A stretch of 64,000 bases of DNA from DASQFQ01 sp963730115 (GCA_963730115.1 CAVSQM010000001.1:62001-126000), one strand, 5' to 3'. Shown: positions 42,332 through 50,546, counted from the stretch's first letter. The notes: generated by a model not told the origin, from the letters alone. Translations and numbers: made by a program.

Positions 42332-43105
42332 CTAGAGCGACCGCTGGTAGCTGCCGAACGCGCGTGTCGCGAACACCGAGGCGAGCACGACGAGCGCGAA
42401 CAGCAGCCCGATCCGCCCGGCGACCAGGCCCCAGTCGATCTGCTCCATCGCGGCCGAGCGGCCGGCCTCGACCGCCCAGTTGACCGGGTTGAACTTCGCC
42501 ACCGTGCCGATCCAGTCCGGCGCCAGGCTCTGCTGCATCAGCGCCGTGGAGAGGAACGTGAGCGGCAGCAGCACGAGCGTGACCGCGCCGATCAGCGACT
42601 CGCGCTGGCGCGTGATCACGCCGAGCCCGTTCGACAGGGAGGCGAACGCCGCGCCCAGCAGCGCCGCCACCAGCATCAGGATCAGCACGCCGCCGACGCC
42701 GTTCTCGTAGTGGGCGCCCAGGGCGAGCGCGAGCAGCACGATCAGCAAGGTCTGGATGAGGATCTGGATCACGGCCTGGACGACGCTGCCGAGGTTGAGC
42801 GCGCCGCGCCACACCGGCGAGGCCAGCATCCGGTCCATGACGCCGCTGTTGATGTCCTCGATGAAGCCCATCCCGGTCCAGCCGGCGCTCGAGACCGCGA
42901 GCATCACGACCACGCCGGGCGTGAGGAAGTCGATGTAGGAGCCGCCCGTGAAGCCGGGGATCTCGGTCACGGCCTTGAACAGCGCGCCGAACAGCAGCAG
43001 CCAGATGATCGGCTGCACGAGCGCGATGAACAGGAACGCGGGCTGGCGGGCGATCACGCGCAGGTAGCGGAGGGCGACCTGCCAGGTCTGGCGCAGCGCG
43101 GTCAT
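42332..43105 (-). CDS. ABC-2 type exporter permease (DrrB-like)
   Basis: 257 residues with six hydrophobic segments, the ABC-2 membrane family. Seen: N-terminal QPAFLFIALVQPIIWLLLFGALF, MGFIEDINSGVMDRMLASPVWRGAL, and PLTFLSTALMQQSLAPDWIGTVAKFNPVNWAVEAGR, close to daunorubicin-type DrrB permeases. It pairs with the ATPase gene, whose stop overlaps this ATG by 4 bases. It probably exports a drug or lipid-like compound; regulation is by the divergent tetR. Confidence 0.93.
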   Translation of the reverse strand: MTALRQTWQVALRYLRVIARQPAFLFIALVQPIIWLLLFGALFKAVTEIPGFTGGSYIDFLTPGVVVMLAVSSAGWTGMGFIEDINSGVMDRMLASPVWRGALNLGSVVQAVIQILIQTLLIVLLALALGAHYENGVGGVLILMLVAALLGAAFASLSNGLGVITRQRESLIGAVTLVLLPLTFLSTALMQQSLAPDWIGTVAKFNPVNWAVEAGRSAAMEQIDWGLVAGRIGLLFALVVLASVFATRAFGSYQRSL

Positions 43106-44073
43106 GCCGCCTCCTCCCAGGTCCGGCCTGCGTAGCGGAGATACACGTCGTCGAGCGACGGCCGCGCCAAGGTCACCGCCGCGGCCCGCACGCCGTTCGC
43201 CTCGAGCGCGGCGAGCACGGCCGGCACCGCGGCGCCGCCGTCGTCCGCGCGGGCCCGCAGCGTGCGGCCGTCGAGCGCGACCTCGCGCGCCGCCGGCACC
43301 CGCTCCAGCGCGGCGGCGGCCGCGGCCCCGTCGCCGTCGGCCAGCTCGACGTGGATCGTGTCGCCGCGCAGCTCGCTCTTGAGCGCGTCCGGCGTGCCGC
43401 GGGCGACGATCCGCCCGCGGTCGACGATCGCGAGCTGCGAGGCGAGGCGGTCGGCCTCCTCGAGGTAGTGCGTGGTGAGCAGGATCGTCATGCCCTCCTC
43501 GCGGGCGAGCCGTTCGATCTCCGCCCACATCTGGGCGCGCGCCTCGGGGTCGAGGCCCGTGGTCGGCTCGTCGAGGAACAGCACCTGCGGGCGGTGGATG
43601 AGCCCCATCGCGACGTCGAGTCGCCGCTGCATGCCGCCCGAGTAGGTCTTGACCTGCCGTCCGCCGGCGTCGGTGAGGCCGAAGCGGTCGAGCGACTCGC
43701 CGACGCGCCGCCGCAGCTCGCCGCCGCTGAGGCCGTAGAACTCGCCCTGGATCACGAGGTTCTCGCGGCCGGTCGCGTCGGGGTCGACGCCGTGCTTCTG
43801 GCCGACCACGCCGATCGCGTGCCGCACGCGCACCGGCTCGGCCAGCACGTCGAGGCCCGCCACGCTGGCGCTGCCGGCGTCGGGGCGGGAGAGGGTGGTG
43901 AGGATGCGGACGGTGGTGCTCTTGCCCGCGCCGTTGGGGCCGAGCAGGCCGAACACGGTGCCCGCCTCGACCTCGAGGTCGAGGCCGTCGAGCGCGCGCA
44001 CGTCGCCCGGATAGGTCTTGACGAGGCCCTTGGCCTCGATGGCGTTATGTGGATCGAACACTGTTTGATTCAT
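43102..44073 (-). CDS. ABC exporter ATPase (DrrA-like)
   Basis: 323 residues. Walker A GPNGAGKST, Q-loop region VVGQKHGVDPDATG, signature TYSGGMQRRLD, Walker B VLFLDEPTTGLDP and H-loop TTHYLEEAD. The C-terminal DUF4162-type extension ends in LDDVYLRYAGRTWEE. This is the daunorubicin-resistance DrrA layout. The first codons (MNQTVFDPHN) are encoded by DNA that repeats the operator half-site TCGAACACTGT, so the regulator may bind within the gene. It diverges from tetR across 38 bases. Confidence 0.93.
   Translation of the reverse strand: MNQTVFDPHNAIEAKGLVKTYPGDVRALDGLDLEVEAGTVFGLLGPNGAGKSTTVRILTTLSRPDAGSASVAGLDVLAEPVRVRHAIGVVGQKHGVDPDATGRENLVIQGEFYGLSGGELRRRVGESLDRFGLTDAGGRQVKTYSGGMQRRLDVAMGLIHRPQVLFLDEPTTGLDPEARAQMWAEIERLAREEGMTILLTTHYLEEADRLASQLAIVDRGRIVARGTPDALKSELRGDTIHVELADGDGAAAAAALERVPAAREVALDGRTLRARADDGGAAVPAVLAALEANGVRAAAVTLARPSLDDVYLRYAGRTWEEAA
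44054..44064. promoter_or_regulatory. Extra TetR half-site inside the exporter gene
   Basis: TCGAACACTGT, identical to 11 of the 12 bases of the left arm of the palindrome at 44074-44108 and in the same orientation, 21 bases (two helical turns) away. It lies in codons 4-7 of the ATPase gene. Two turns of spacing place it on the same DNA face as the main operator, as expected for cooperative binding. Confidence 0.6.
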
Positions 44074-44108
44074 CTCGAACACTGTTCTAGCGCAGTACAG
44101 TGTTCGAG
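44074..44108. promoter_or_regulatory. Palindromic operator between tetR and the exporter genes
   Basis: Perfect 12-base inverted repeat, CTCGAACACTGT at 44074-44085 and ACAGTGTTCGAG at 44097-44108, with an 11-base spacer. It fills the 38-base divergent gap. The right arm contains TACAGT, a -10-like hexamer 10 bases before the tetR ATG, so repressor binding would block tetR and probably also the exporter promoter. A typical self-regulating TetR arrangement. Confidence 0.85.
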
Positions 44109-44111
44109 TCA

Positions 44112-44808
44112 ATGGCCGGAGCACCGGAACCCCCCTGGCGGAGACATGAGGGCGCACGTCCCGCCGGGCGGCAGCCGCTGACGCGTGACGCGATCGTCGA
44201 GGCGGCGCTGGCGCTCCTCGACCGCGACGGCCTGGCCGGGCCTGAGCATGCGCCGGCTCGCGCTCGAGCTCGGGGTCGGCGCGGCCTCGCTGTACTGGCA
44301 CGTGCGCGACAAGGAAGAGCTGCTCGGGCTGCTGCTCGACCGCATCGTGGGGGAGGCCCGCGTGCCCGAGCCCGACCCCGACAACTGGCAGGAGCAGCTC
44401 AAGGACGTGGCGCGCGAGAACCGCCGCCTGCTCCAGCGCCACCGCGACGCCGCGCAGATCTCGCTCGGCCGCATCCCGGTCGGGCCGCAGTCGATGCCGG
44501 TGCTCGAGCGCAACCTCGCGTTGCTCAGGGCGGCCGACCTGCCGCCGCGCGTGATCGCGCTGGCGGCCGACATGTTCGCGCTCTACGTGGGCGGCTTCGC
44601 GTTCGAGGAGAGCATGCGCACGTCGCCGCTGGGCGAGGAGGGCGCGAGCGTCGAGCAGCTGGCGGACTACTTCCGCTCGCTGCCGCCCGACGAGTTCCCG
44701 AGCTTCGTCGCGCTCGCCGACGAGCTCACTGCCGGCGATGCCGACGAGCGCTTCGAGTTCGCGCTCGAGCTGCTGATCCGCGGGCTCGAGGCGATGGCGC
44801 GCGACTAG
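44112..44808 (+). pseudogene. TetR-family repressor gene with a one-base frameshift
   Basis: Read from the ATG at 44112, the frame gives TRDAIVEAALALLDRDGLAG, the first helices of a TetR DNA-binding domain, then runs into Pro/Arg-rich nonsense. One frame over, from about 44243, the rest follows: MRRLALELGVGAASLYWHVRDKEELLGLLLD (recognition helix) and a TetR_C_1-type ligand domain to the stop at 44808. Removing one base in GGGCC near 44240 restores a ~231-residue protein. Either a recent inactivating insertion (exporter then derepressed) or a consensus error. Its stop overlaps the convergent VOC gene. Confidence 0.8.
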
Positions 44809-45239
44809 AGCAGGCCCTTGTCAGCCAGCTCTGAGCGAGCCTTCTCGGTCTTCGGCAGCGACAGCCCCATCCCGCGCAGCACCGGCTCGGCCTTCGTGAA
44901 CTGGACGTCGCCGTACTCGACGATCTCGAACTCGTTGCCCCACGGGTCGGCGAAGCGCAGGCCGCCGCCGCGGTGGGGCTTGATGCCCGCCGCCGCGAGC
45001 GCGGCGCGCACCGCCTCGCGGTCGTCGACCACGAGCCCGAAGTGGCGGCCGTCATCCGGCCCCTGCCGCCGCCCCTCGGCGACGGCGAGGAACTGGTCGC
45101 CGAGGTCGAGGAACGCCATCCCGCGCACGCGGCCGCGCAGCTCGAAGTCGAACAGCCGCCCGTAGAGCTCGAGCGCGGCGTCCAGATCGCCGACCTCGAG
45201 CGCCACGTGGTTGATGCCGACGAGCCGGGCGCGGGGCAT
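44805..45239 (-). CDS. VOC-family (glyoxalase fold) protein
   Basis: 144 residues with a single glyoxalase-type module: LVGINHVALEVGDLDAALELYGRLFDFELRG, FLDLGDQFLAVAEG, HFGLVVDDREAVRAALAAAGI and DPWGNEFEIVEYGDV. Conserved His-12 and Glu in NEFEIVEY are in metal-ligand positions. The tail (LPKTEKARSELADKGLL) is common in this subgroup. Substrate unknown. It converges on tetR (4-base overlap). Confidence 0.87.
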   Translation of the reverse strand: MPRARLVGINHVALEVGDLDAALELYGRLFDFELRGRVRGMAFLDLGDQFLAVAEGRRQGPDDGRHFGLVVDDREAVRAALAAAGIKPHRGGGLRFADPWGNEFEIVEYGDVQFTKAEPVLRGMGLSLPKTEKARSELADKGLL

Positions 45240-45336
45240 CGCCGCATCGTACGTCCGTCCGACCCGGGTCGATGCCTCACGCCGCAGGCCGATGCCAAGA
45301 GGGAAGCATCCAGGCAACCACGGAAGGTCATCTCGC

Positions 45337-45459
45337 ATGTCCCGCAACCTCCGCCGTCTCCTGCTGGCGGTGGGCGTCACGCTGCTCATCCTCCCGGCCG
45401 CCGTCTCCGACGGCCACGAGCGCACGCCCCAGCCGCAGGTCGCACACCACATCCGCTGA
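45337..45459 (+). CDS. Very small exported peptide (possible)
   Basis: 40 residues: basic start (SRNLRRLL), a hydrophobic run LLAVGVTLLILPAAVS and a polar tail GHERTPQPQVAHHIR. GGAAGG lies 9-14 bases before the ATG. It fills the gap before cysK. It looks like a signal peptide with a short mature part or a single-span peptide. Short length and lack of a family make this tentative. Confidence 0.4.
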   Translation: MSRNLRRLLLAVGVTLLILPAAVSDGHERTPQPQVAHHIR

Positions 45460-45472
45460 TCCGGTCGGCCAT

Positions 45473-45478
45473 TACCCT
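45473..45478 (+). promoter_or_regulatory. -10-like TACCCT of cysK
   Basis: TACCCT followed by 10 bases and the cysK ATG at 45489; the AGGA directly before the ATG is too close to act as a Shine-Dalgarno. Confidence 0.5.
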
Positions 45479-45488
45479 GTTCGCAGGA

Positions 45489-46436
45489 ATGGCCGCGATC
45501 CCGATCAACATTGCTGACTGGGTCGGCCGCACACCGATGGTGCAGCTGACCAGGCTGCTGCCGGACTCGCCGGCGGCGATCTTCGCCAAGCTCGAGATGT
45601 TCAACCCGGGCGGCTCGGTCAAGGACCGCATCGGCGTCGCGATGATCGAGGCCGCCGAGGCCGAGGGCCGGATCGAGCCCGGTCGCACCACGATCGTCGA
45701 GGCGACGAGCGGCAACACCGGCATCGCGCTCGCGTTCGTGTGCGCGGCCAAGGGCTACGACCTCATCCTCACGCTCCCGCAGGGCATGAGCCGCGAGCGC
45801 GAGGGGCTGCTGCGGCTCTACGGCGCCCAGTTCCACATCACGGAGTCGCTGGGCGGCATGAACGAGGCCGTCGCCGCCGCGCAGGCGCTCGCCCGCGACG
45901 ACGACTACTGGCTCCCCGACCAGTTCTCCAACCCCGCCAACCCCGACGCGCACTACCGCGGCACCGGGCCGGAGCTGTGGGAGGCGCTGGAGGGGAAGAT
46001 CGACGTGCTCGTGGCCGGGGTCGGCACCGGCGGGACGATCACCGGCGCGGGTCGGTTCCTGAAGGAGCGGGACCCGTCGATCAAGGTGATCGGCGTCGAG
46101 CCGGCCGCGTCGCCGGTGATCTCCGGCGGGCGCCCCGGGCCGCACAAGATCCAGGGCATCGGCGCGGGCTTCCTCCCGCCGGTGCTCGACACCGATCTGC
46201 TCGACGAGGTGCTGCCGATCGACGACGAGGAGGCGCTCGAGACGGCGCGGCTCGTCGCGCGCCGCGAGGGCATCCTCGCCGGCATCTCCTGCGGCGCCGC
46301 CCTGGCGGGCGCGGTGCAGGTCGCGCAGCGCGAGGAGTCGGCGGGCGCGCGCATCGCGGTGGTGCTGCCGGACTCCGGCGAGCGCTACGTCTCGACCCCG
46401 TTCTTCGCCCCGGAGCCGGCCGAAGCCGCGCGCTGA
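45489..46436 (+). CDS. cysK: Cysteine synthase (O-acetylserine sulfhydrylase)
   Basis: 315-residue PLP enzyme making cysteine from O-acetylserine and sulfide (or a sulfur-carrier thiocarboxylate). PLP lysine in NPGGSVKDRIG, TSGNTGIALAF, and the phosphate loop GVGTGGTITGAGRFLKE. First gene of a tight cluster with an esterase, a TusA-like protein, an E1-like enzyme and cysE. TACCCT lies 10 bases before the ATG with no properly spaced Shine-Dalgarno, so a leaderless start is likely. CysK and CysM types cannot be told apart with certainty here. Confidence 0.94.
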   Translation: MAAIPINIADWVGRTPMVQLTRLLPDSPAAIFAKLEMFNPGGSVKDRIGVAMIEAAEAEGRIEPGRTTIVEATSGNTGIALAFVCAAKGYDLILTLPQGMSREREGLLRLYGAQFHITESLGGMNEAVAAAQALARDDDYWLPDQFSNPANPDAHYRGTGPELWEALEGKIDVLVAGVGTGGTITGAGRFLKERDPSIKVIGVEPAASPVISGGRPGPHKIQGIGAGFLPPVLDTDLLDEVLPIDDEEALETARLVARREGILAGISCGAALAGAVQVAQREESAGARIAVVLPDSGERYVSTPFFAPEPAEAAR

Positions 46437-47479
46437 TGGCGCTGCGCGAGGCCACCGGCTCGCCGGGCCCGCCGTGGGAGCGCCCGCTCCGCGGCACGCT
46501 CGACCGGCTGGTGGTGGAGTCGGAGCGCCTCGCCGGCAACCCGCTCGGCGACCCGGCGACGCGGCCGCTGTGGGTCTACCGCGCGCCCGGCGCGGGCGAC
46601 GACGAGGTCCCCACCGTCTACGTGATCATGGGCTTCCTCGGCCAGGTCGACATGTGGGCGAACCGCTTCCCGTTCGAGCTGACGATGCTCGAGCGGGTCG
46701 ACGACCTGTTCGCGAGCGGCGACTGCCCGCCGGCGACGCTCGTGTTCGTCGACGCCTGGACGTCCTACGGCGGCTCGCAGTTCCTCAACTCGTCGGGCAC
46801 GGGCCAGTATCTCGACTACCTGTGCGACGAGGTCGTGCCGTTCGTGGACTCGCGCTACCCGACGCTGCCAGGGCCGGAGCACCGCGGGCTGAGCGGCAAG
46901 TCGTCGGGCGGCTACGGCGCGATGGTGGTGCCGATGCTGCGGCCCGACGTGTTCGGCGCGCTGGCCTCGCACGCCGGGGACGCGCTGTTCGAGTGCTGCT
47001 ACCTGCCGAACTTCCCGCAGCTCGCGCGCAAGCTGCGCGACGACTTCGACGGCTCGCTGGAGACGTTCTGGGACGAGCTGGTGGCGAGCGGGCGGCTCGA
47101 CATGGAGCGCTTCGAGAACTTCGACGTCATCGGCTACGCGGCGGCCTACTCGCCCGACCCGGAGCGGCCGGGCAAGGCGCTGTTGCCGTTCGAGATCGCG
47201 ACGGGGCGGCTGATCGACGACGTCTGGGAGCAGTGGCTGCACTGGGACCCGGTGCGGATGGCGCCGCGCCACGCCGACGCGCTGCGCTCGATGCGGCGGG
47301 TCTACCTCGATGCCGGCAAGGGCGACGAGTGGTTCCTCGACCTCGGCGCCCAGGCGTTCGGCGAGGAGCTCGACAAGCTCGGCGTGGAGCACACGCTGGA
47401 GCTGTTCGAGGGCAAGCACGGCGGGATCAGCTACCGCTACCCGGGCGCGATCCGCGAGCTCGTGCTGGCGCTGCGGTGA
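46436..47479 (+). CDS. Esterase-like alpha/beta hydrolase (esterase D / antigen 85-like)
   Basis: 347 residues of the putative esterase family. Nucleophile elbow GLSGKSSGGYGAMV (the catalytic Ser would be in the GKSSGG stretch), with YVIMGFLGQVDMWANR upstream and a catalytic His likely in EGKHGGISYRY near the end. No signal peptide, so cytosolic. It overlaps cysK by one base (TGATG) and the TusA-like gene by 4 (GTGA). Why a hydrolase sits within a cysteine cluster is unclear; it could hydrolyse a thioester or acylated intermediate (speculative). Confidence 0.82.
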   Translation: MALREATGSPGPPWERPLRGTLDRLVVESERLAGNPLGDPATRPLWVYRAPGAGDDEVPTVYVIMGFLGQVDMWANRFPFELTMLERVDDLFASGDCPPATLVFVDAWTSYGGSQFLNSSGTGQYLDYLCDEVVPFVDSRYPTLPGPEHRGLSGKSSGGYGAMVVPMLRPDVFGALASHAGDALFECCYLPNFPQLARKLRDDFDGSLETFWDELVASGRLDMERFENFDVIGYAAAYSPDPERPGKALLPFEIATGRLIDDVWEQWLHWDPVRMAPRHADALRSMRRVYLDAGKGDEWFLDLGAQAFGEELDKLGVEHTLELFEGKHGGISYRYPGAIRELVLALR

Positions 47480-47682
47480 CGCACGCGCTCGACGTCACCG
47501 ACGTCACCTGCCCGCTGACCTGGGTGCGGACGAAGCTGGCGCTCGAGCGGCTGGCGCCGGGGGAGGAGCTGGTGGTGGCCGTGAACCCCGGCGAGGCGCT
47601 GGAGAACGTGCCGCGCTCGGCCGCCGAGGCCGGCCACGAGGTGACCGTGGAGGGGACGAGCGTGAGGATCGTGCGGCGATGA
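47476..47682 (+). CDS. TusA-like sulfur-carrier protein
   Basis: 68 residues of the SirA/TusA fold. The persulfide-accepting cysteine is in TCPLTWVRTKLALERL near residue 12; the usual CPxP is CPLT here, a variant seen in TusA proteins outside the tRNA-thiolation group. NPGEALENVPRSAAEAGHEV follows. It probably relays sulfur to the E1-like enzyme or to CysK. The GTG start overlaps the esterase stop and the TGA overlaps the next ATG, so production is tightly coupled. Confidence 0.85.
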   Translation: MTHALDVTDVTCPLTWVRTKLALERLAPGEELVVAVNPGEALENVPRSAAEAGHEVTVEGTSVRIVRR

Positions 47683-48500
47683 GCGACGACCGGCGCGCGT
47701 TCTTCCGCGGGCTCGTCCGCTCGGCCGCCGAGGTGGCCGGGCCGCCCCCGCCGCCCGCGGAACCGCCCAAACTCAGCGATGAGGGGGTCGACCGCTACTC
47801 GCGCCAGCTCGTGCTGCCCGAGTGGTCGGAGGCGGCCCAGCTCGCCCTGCGCGAGGCGAGCGTGCTCGTCGTCGGGGCCGGTGCCCTCGGCTCCCCGGTC
47901 GCGGCGTACCTGGCCGGTGCGGGCGTCGGGCGGATCGGGATCGTCGACTCGGACGACGTCGAGGTCTCGAACCTCCACCGCCAGCCGCTGCACTTCACGC
48001 CCGACGTCGGCACGCCGAAGGCGCACAGCGCGGCCGCGAAGCTGGGCATCCTCAACCCGGCGGTGCTCGCCGAGCCCTACCAGGCCCGCTTCAACCCCGC
48101 GATGCTCGAGGGCGTCGACCTCGTCGTCGACTGCTCGGACTCGTTCGAGACCCGCTACGAGGTCAACGCGGCGTGCTGCGCGGCGCGGGTCCCGCTCGTC
48201 GAGGGCGGTGTGCTGGGCTTGGCCGGGCTCGTGATGGCGATCCGGCCGGGGGAGAGCGCCTGCTACCGCTGCGCGTTCCCCGAGCCGCCGCCGTCGGCGC
48301 CGAGCTGCGCCGAGGCCGGGGTGCTCGGGCCGGCCGCCGGCGTGATCGGCTCGCTGCAGGCGCTCGAGGCGCTGAAGCTGCTGGCGGGCCTCGAGGGCGC
48401 GCTGCTCGACGCGTTCCTCCAGGTCGACCTGCACGACCACACGTTCCTGCGCGTGACGACGACCCGCCGGAGCAGCTGCCCGGACTGTGCCACGCTGTAG
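47679..48500 (+). CDS. MoeB/ThiF-type E1-like adenylyltransferase
   Basis: 273 residues. After a Pro-rich leader comes the family start RYSRQLVLPEWSEAAQ, the ATP loop VVGAGALGSPVAAYLAGAG, DSDDVEVSNLHRQPLH and VVDCSDSFETRYEVN. Four zinc cysteines are in CYRC and CPDC. The catalytic-cysteine region has cysteines (NAACCAARVP and APSCAEAG). No C-terminal rhodanese domain, unlike MoeZ. E1-like enzymes activate the Gly-Gly tail of ubiquitin-like sulfur carriers; no such carrier is encoded here, so its partner may be the TusA-like protein or one elsewhere. Confidence 0.9.
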   Translation: MSDDRRAFFRGLVRSAAEVAGPPPPPAEPPKLSDEGVDRYSRQLVLPEWSEAAQLALREASVLVVGAGALGSPVAAYLAGAGVGRIGIVDSDDVEVSNLHRQPLHFTPDVGTPKAHSAAAKLGILNPAVLAEPYQARFNPAMLEGVDLVVDCSDSFETRYEVNAACCAARVPLVEGGVLGLAGLVMAIRPGESACYRCAFPEPPPSAPSCAEAGVLGPAAGVIGSLQALEALKLLAGLEGALLDAFLQVDLHDHTFLRVTTTRRSSCPDCATL

Positions 48501-48503
48501 AGC

Positions 48504-49244
48504 ATGATCGGCATCCGGACCGCGGCCCGCGTCTTCGGCGAGCTGCGCCGCGACATCGCCGCCGCCCACGAGCGCGACCCGGCCGCCCGCGGCGTCTCGC
48601 CGCTCGAGATCCTCGCCACCTGGCCCGGCGTGCACGCGCTGCTGGCGCATCGCGTCGCGCACGCGCTCAACGAGGCGGGCGTGCCGGTCGTGCCGCGGAC
48701 GATGGCTGCGGTGGCGCGCACCGTGACCGGGATCGAGATCCACCCGCGCGCGGACGTCGGCGACGGCCTGTTCATCGACCACGGGATGGGCGTGGTGATC
48801 GGCGAGACGGCCGAGATCGGCGAGAACGTGACGCTCTACCAGGGCGTCACCCTCGGCGGCACCGGCTTCGCGACGGGCAAGCGCCACCCGACGGTCGAGG
48901 ACAACGTGACGATCGGCTCCGGCGCGAAGCTGCTCGGGCCGATCCGCGTCGGCCACGGCGCGAAGATCGGCGCCAACGCCGTCGTCGTCCACGACGTGCC
49001 GCCGAACTCGACCGTGGTCGGCAACCCCGGCCACCCGGTGCGGGTCGACGGACGCAAGCCGGAAGGCCCTGACGCCGACTGGGTCCACCTGCCCGACCCG
49101 ATCGCCGATGCGCTGAAGTCGCTCTCGAAGCGGATCGCCGACCTCGAGCGCGAGCTCGACGCGGTGCGCGGCGAGCCCGCCGAGCCGCGCGGCGACGTGC
49201 TGCCGCTGCGGCCCGTGCGCGGGCCGAACCCCGCCGGAGGCTGA
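48504..49244 (+). CDS. cysE: Serine O-acetyltransferase
   Basis: Makes O-acetylserine for CysK, 246 residues. N-terminal helical part (WPGVHALLAHRVAHALNEAG) and a left-handed beta-helix of hexapeptides: IHPRADVGDGLFIDHGMGVVIGETAEIG, GVTLGG, RHPTVEDNVTIGSGAKLLGPI. The catalytic His-Asp pair is expected in FIDHGMG. The C-terminus carries ~55 extra charged residues. It begins 3 bases after the E1-like gene. Together with cysK it would form the cysteine synthase complex. Confidence 0.94.
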   Translation: MIGIRTAARVFGELRRDIAAAHERDPAARGVSPLEILATWPGVHALLAHRVAHALNEAGVPVVPRTMAAVARTVTGIEIHPRADVGDGLFIDHGMGVVIGETAEIGENVTLYQGVTLGGTGFATGKRHPTVEDNVTIGSGAKLLGPIRVGHGAKIGANAVVVHDVPPNSTVVGNPGHPVRVDGRKPEGPDADWVHLPDPIADALKSLSKRIADLERELDAVRGEPAEPRGDVLPLRPVRGPNPAGG

Positions 49245-50546
49245 GTGCGCCGCCTCGCGCTCCTCGTCGCGGTCCTCGTCCTGGCGCTCGCCGCTCCCGC
49301 GCTCGCCCAGAGCGACCTCGACGCCGCCGGGGAGGCGCTCAAGAGCGACCCGGTCTACGTCGACCCCGACGCCGAGGCGCAGCTGTCGGACAGTGACGCC
49401 GAGGAGCTGCGCACGCGCATCACCGATGCCGACGCCGGGCCGATGTACGTGGCGGTCATGCCGCGCAGCGTGGTCAACGAGGCCGGCGGCTCGATCGGCG
49501 AGGCGCTCACGGAGCTGGGGCGCAACGTGGGCCGGGCGGGCACCTACGTGCTGGTCGCCGGGCGCTCGATCCGCGCCGGCAGCACCGAGGGCGTCGCGCC
49601 GGAGGGCGAGACCGCCGCGGCGATGAACGAGGCGCTCAAGGCAAACCGCGAGGACGGGCTGTCGGCGATCCTGCTCGATTTCACCGACCGCATCGGCGAG
49701 GTCAAGGCGGGCGAGGGCAGCAGCGGGGGTGGGGGAGGCGACGGCGGCGGCATCGGCCTGTTCCCGATCCTGCTGGGCGTCTTCGCCCTGGGCGGCGGCG
49801 CGCTGGCGATCTCGCGCAGCCGCCGTCAGCAGAAGGAGCGCCGCGCGCAGTTCGAGGAGGTCCACGACCAGGTTCGCGCCGACGTCGTCGCGCTCGGCGA
49901 GGAGATCCGCGCGCTCGACCTCGACATCCAGATGCCCAGCGCGCCCGAGGAGGCGAAGGCCGACTACGAGACGGCGCTCGGCGCCTACGAGCGGGCGAGC
50001 GCGGCCGTCGACCGCGCGCGCACGGCGCAGGACCTCGAGCCGGTCGGCGCGGCCGCCGAGGAGGGCCGCTACGCGATGGCCTCCGCCCGCGCGCGCCTCG
50101 AGGGCAACGAGCCGCCCGAGCGCACCCCGCCGTGCTTCTTCGACCCCCGCCACGGCCCGTCGTCGCGCGATGTCATGTGGTCGCCCCCGTGGGGCGAGCC
50201 GCGCGAGGTGCCGGCCTGCGAGGCCGACGCCCAGCGAGTCGAGCGCGGCGAGGATCCCGACCCGCGCGAGGTCACCGTCGGCGGCCGCAACGTGCCGTAC
50301 TGGAACGCCGGCCCCGCGTACGCGCCCTACATGGGCGGCTTCTTCGGCGGCGGCCTGCTGCCCGGCATCTTCCTCGGCTCGATGCTCGGCGGCGGCATGT
50401 GGGGCGACGGAGGCGGCTGGTCCGCCGGCGACCCGGGCAACAGCGGCGGCGGCTTCGGCGACTTCGGCGGCGGAGACTTCGGGAGCGGCGGCTTCGGGGG
50501 CGGCGACTTCGGCGGCGGAGGGGACTTCGGCGGCGGCGACTTCTGA
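49245..50546 (+). CDS. Membrane protein with glycine-rich C-terminus (TPM-like N-terminal region)
   Basis: 433 residues from a GTG directly after the cysE stop. Signal peptide (RLALLVAVLVLALAAPALA), an extracytoplasmic domain (about 20-165: VYVDPDAEAQLSDSDAEELRTRI, GPMYVAVMP, AGTYVLVAGRSI), one transmembrane helix (about 167-187), then a cytoplasmic helical segment and a Gly/Phe/Asp-rich tail with repeated GGGDFGG. The layout resembles TPM-domain membrane proteins with low-complexity tails. Function unknown; the link to cysteine synthesis may only be positional. Confidence 0.75.
   Translation: MRRLALLVAVLVLALAAPALAQSDLDAAGEALKSDPVYVDPDAEAQLSDSDAEELRTRITDADAGPMYVAVMPRSVVNEAGGSIGEALTELGRNVGRAGTYVLVAGRSIRAGSTEGVAPEGETAAAMNEALKANREDGLSAILLDFTDRIGEVKAGEGSSGGGGGDGGGIGLFPILLGVFALGGGALAISRSRRQQKERRAQFEEVHDQVRADVVALGEEIRALDLDIQMPSAPEEAKADYETALGAYERASAAVDRARTAQDLEPVGAAAEEGRYAMASARARLEGNEPPERTPPCFFDPRHGPSSRDVMWSPPWGEPREVPACEADAQRVERGEDPDPREVTVGGRNVPYWNAGPAYAPYMGGFFGGGLLPGIFLGSMLGGGMWGDGGGWSAGDPGNSGGGFGDFGGGDFGSGGFGGGDFGGGGDFGGGDF

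Noticed and set aside
44097..44112. Sequence TGTTCGAGTC resembling a tRNA T-loop
   Set aside because: No acceptor, D or anticodon stems can be built around it; it is the right arm of the TetR palindrome.
44112..44808. Programmed frameshifting to make the TetR protein
   Set aside because: There is no slippery heptamer or downstream structure typical of such sites, and TetR genes are not known to use it; mutation or sequence error is simpler.
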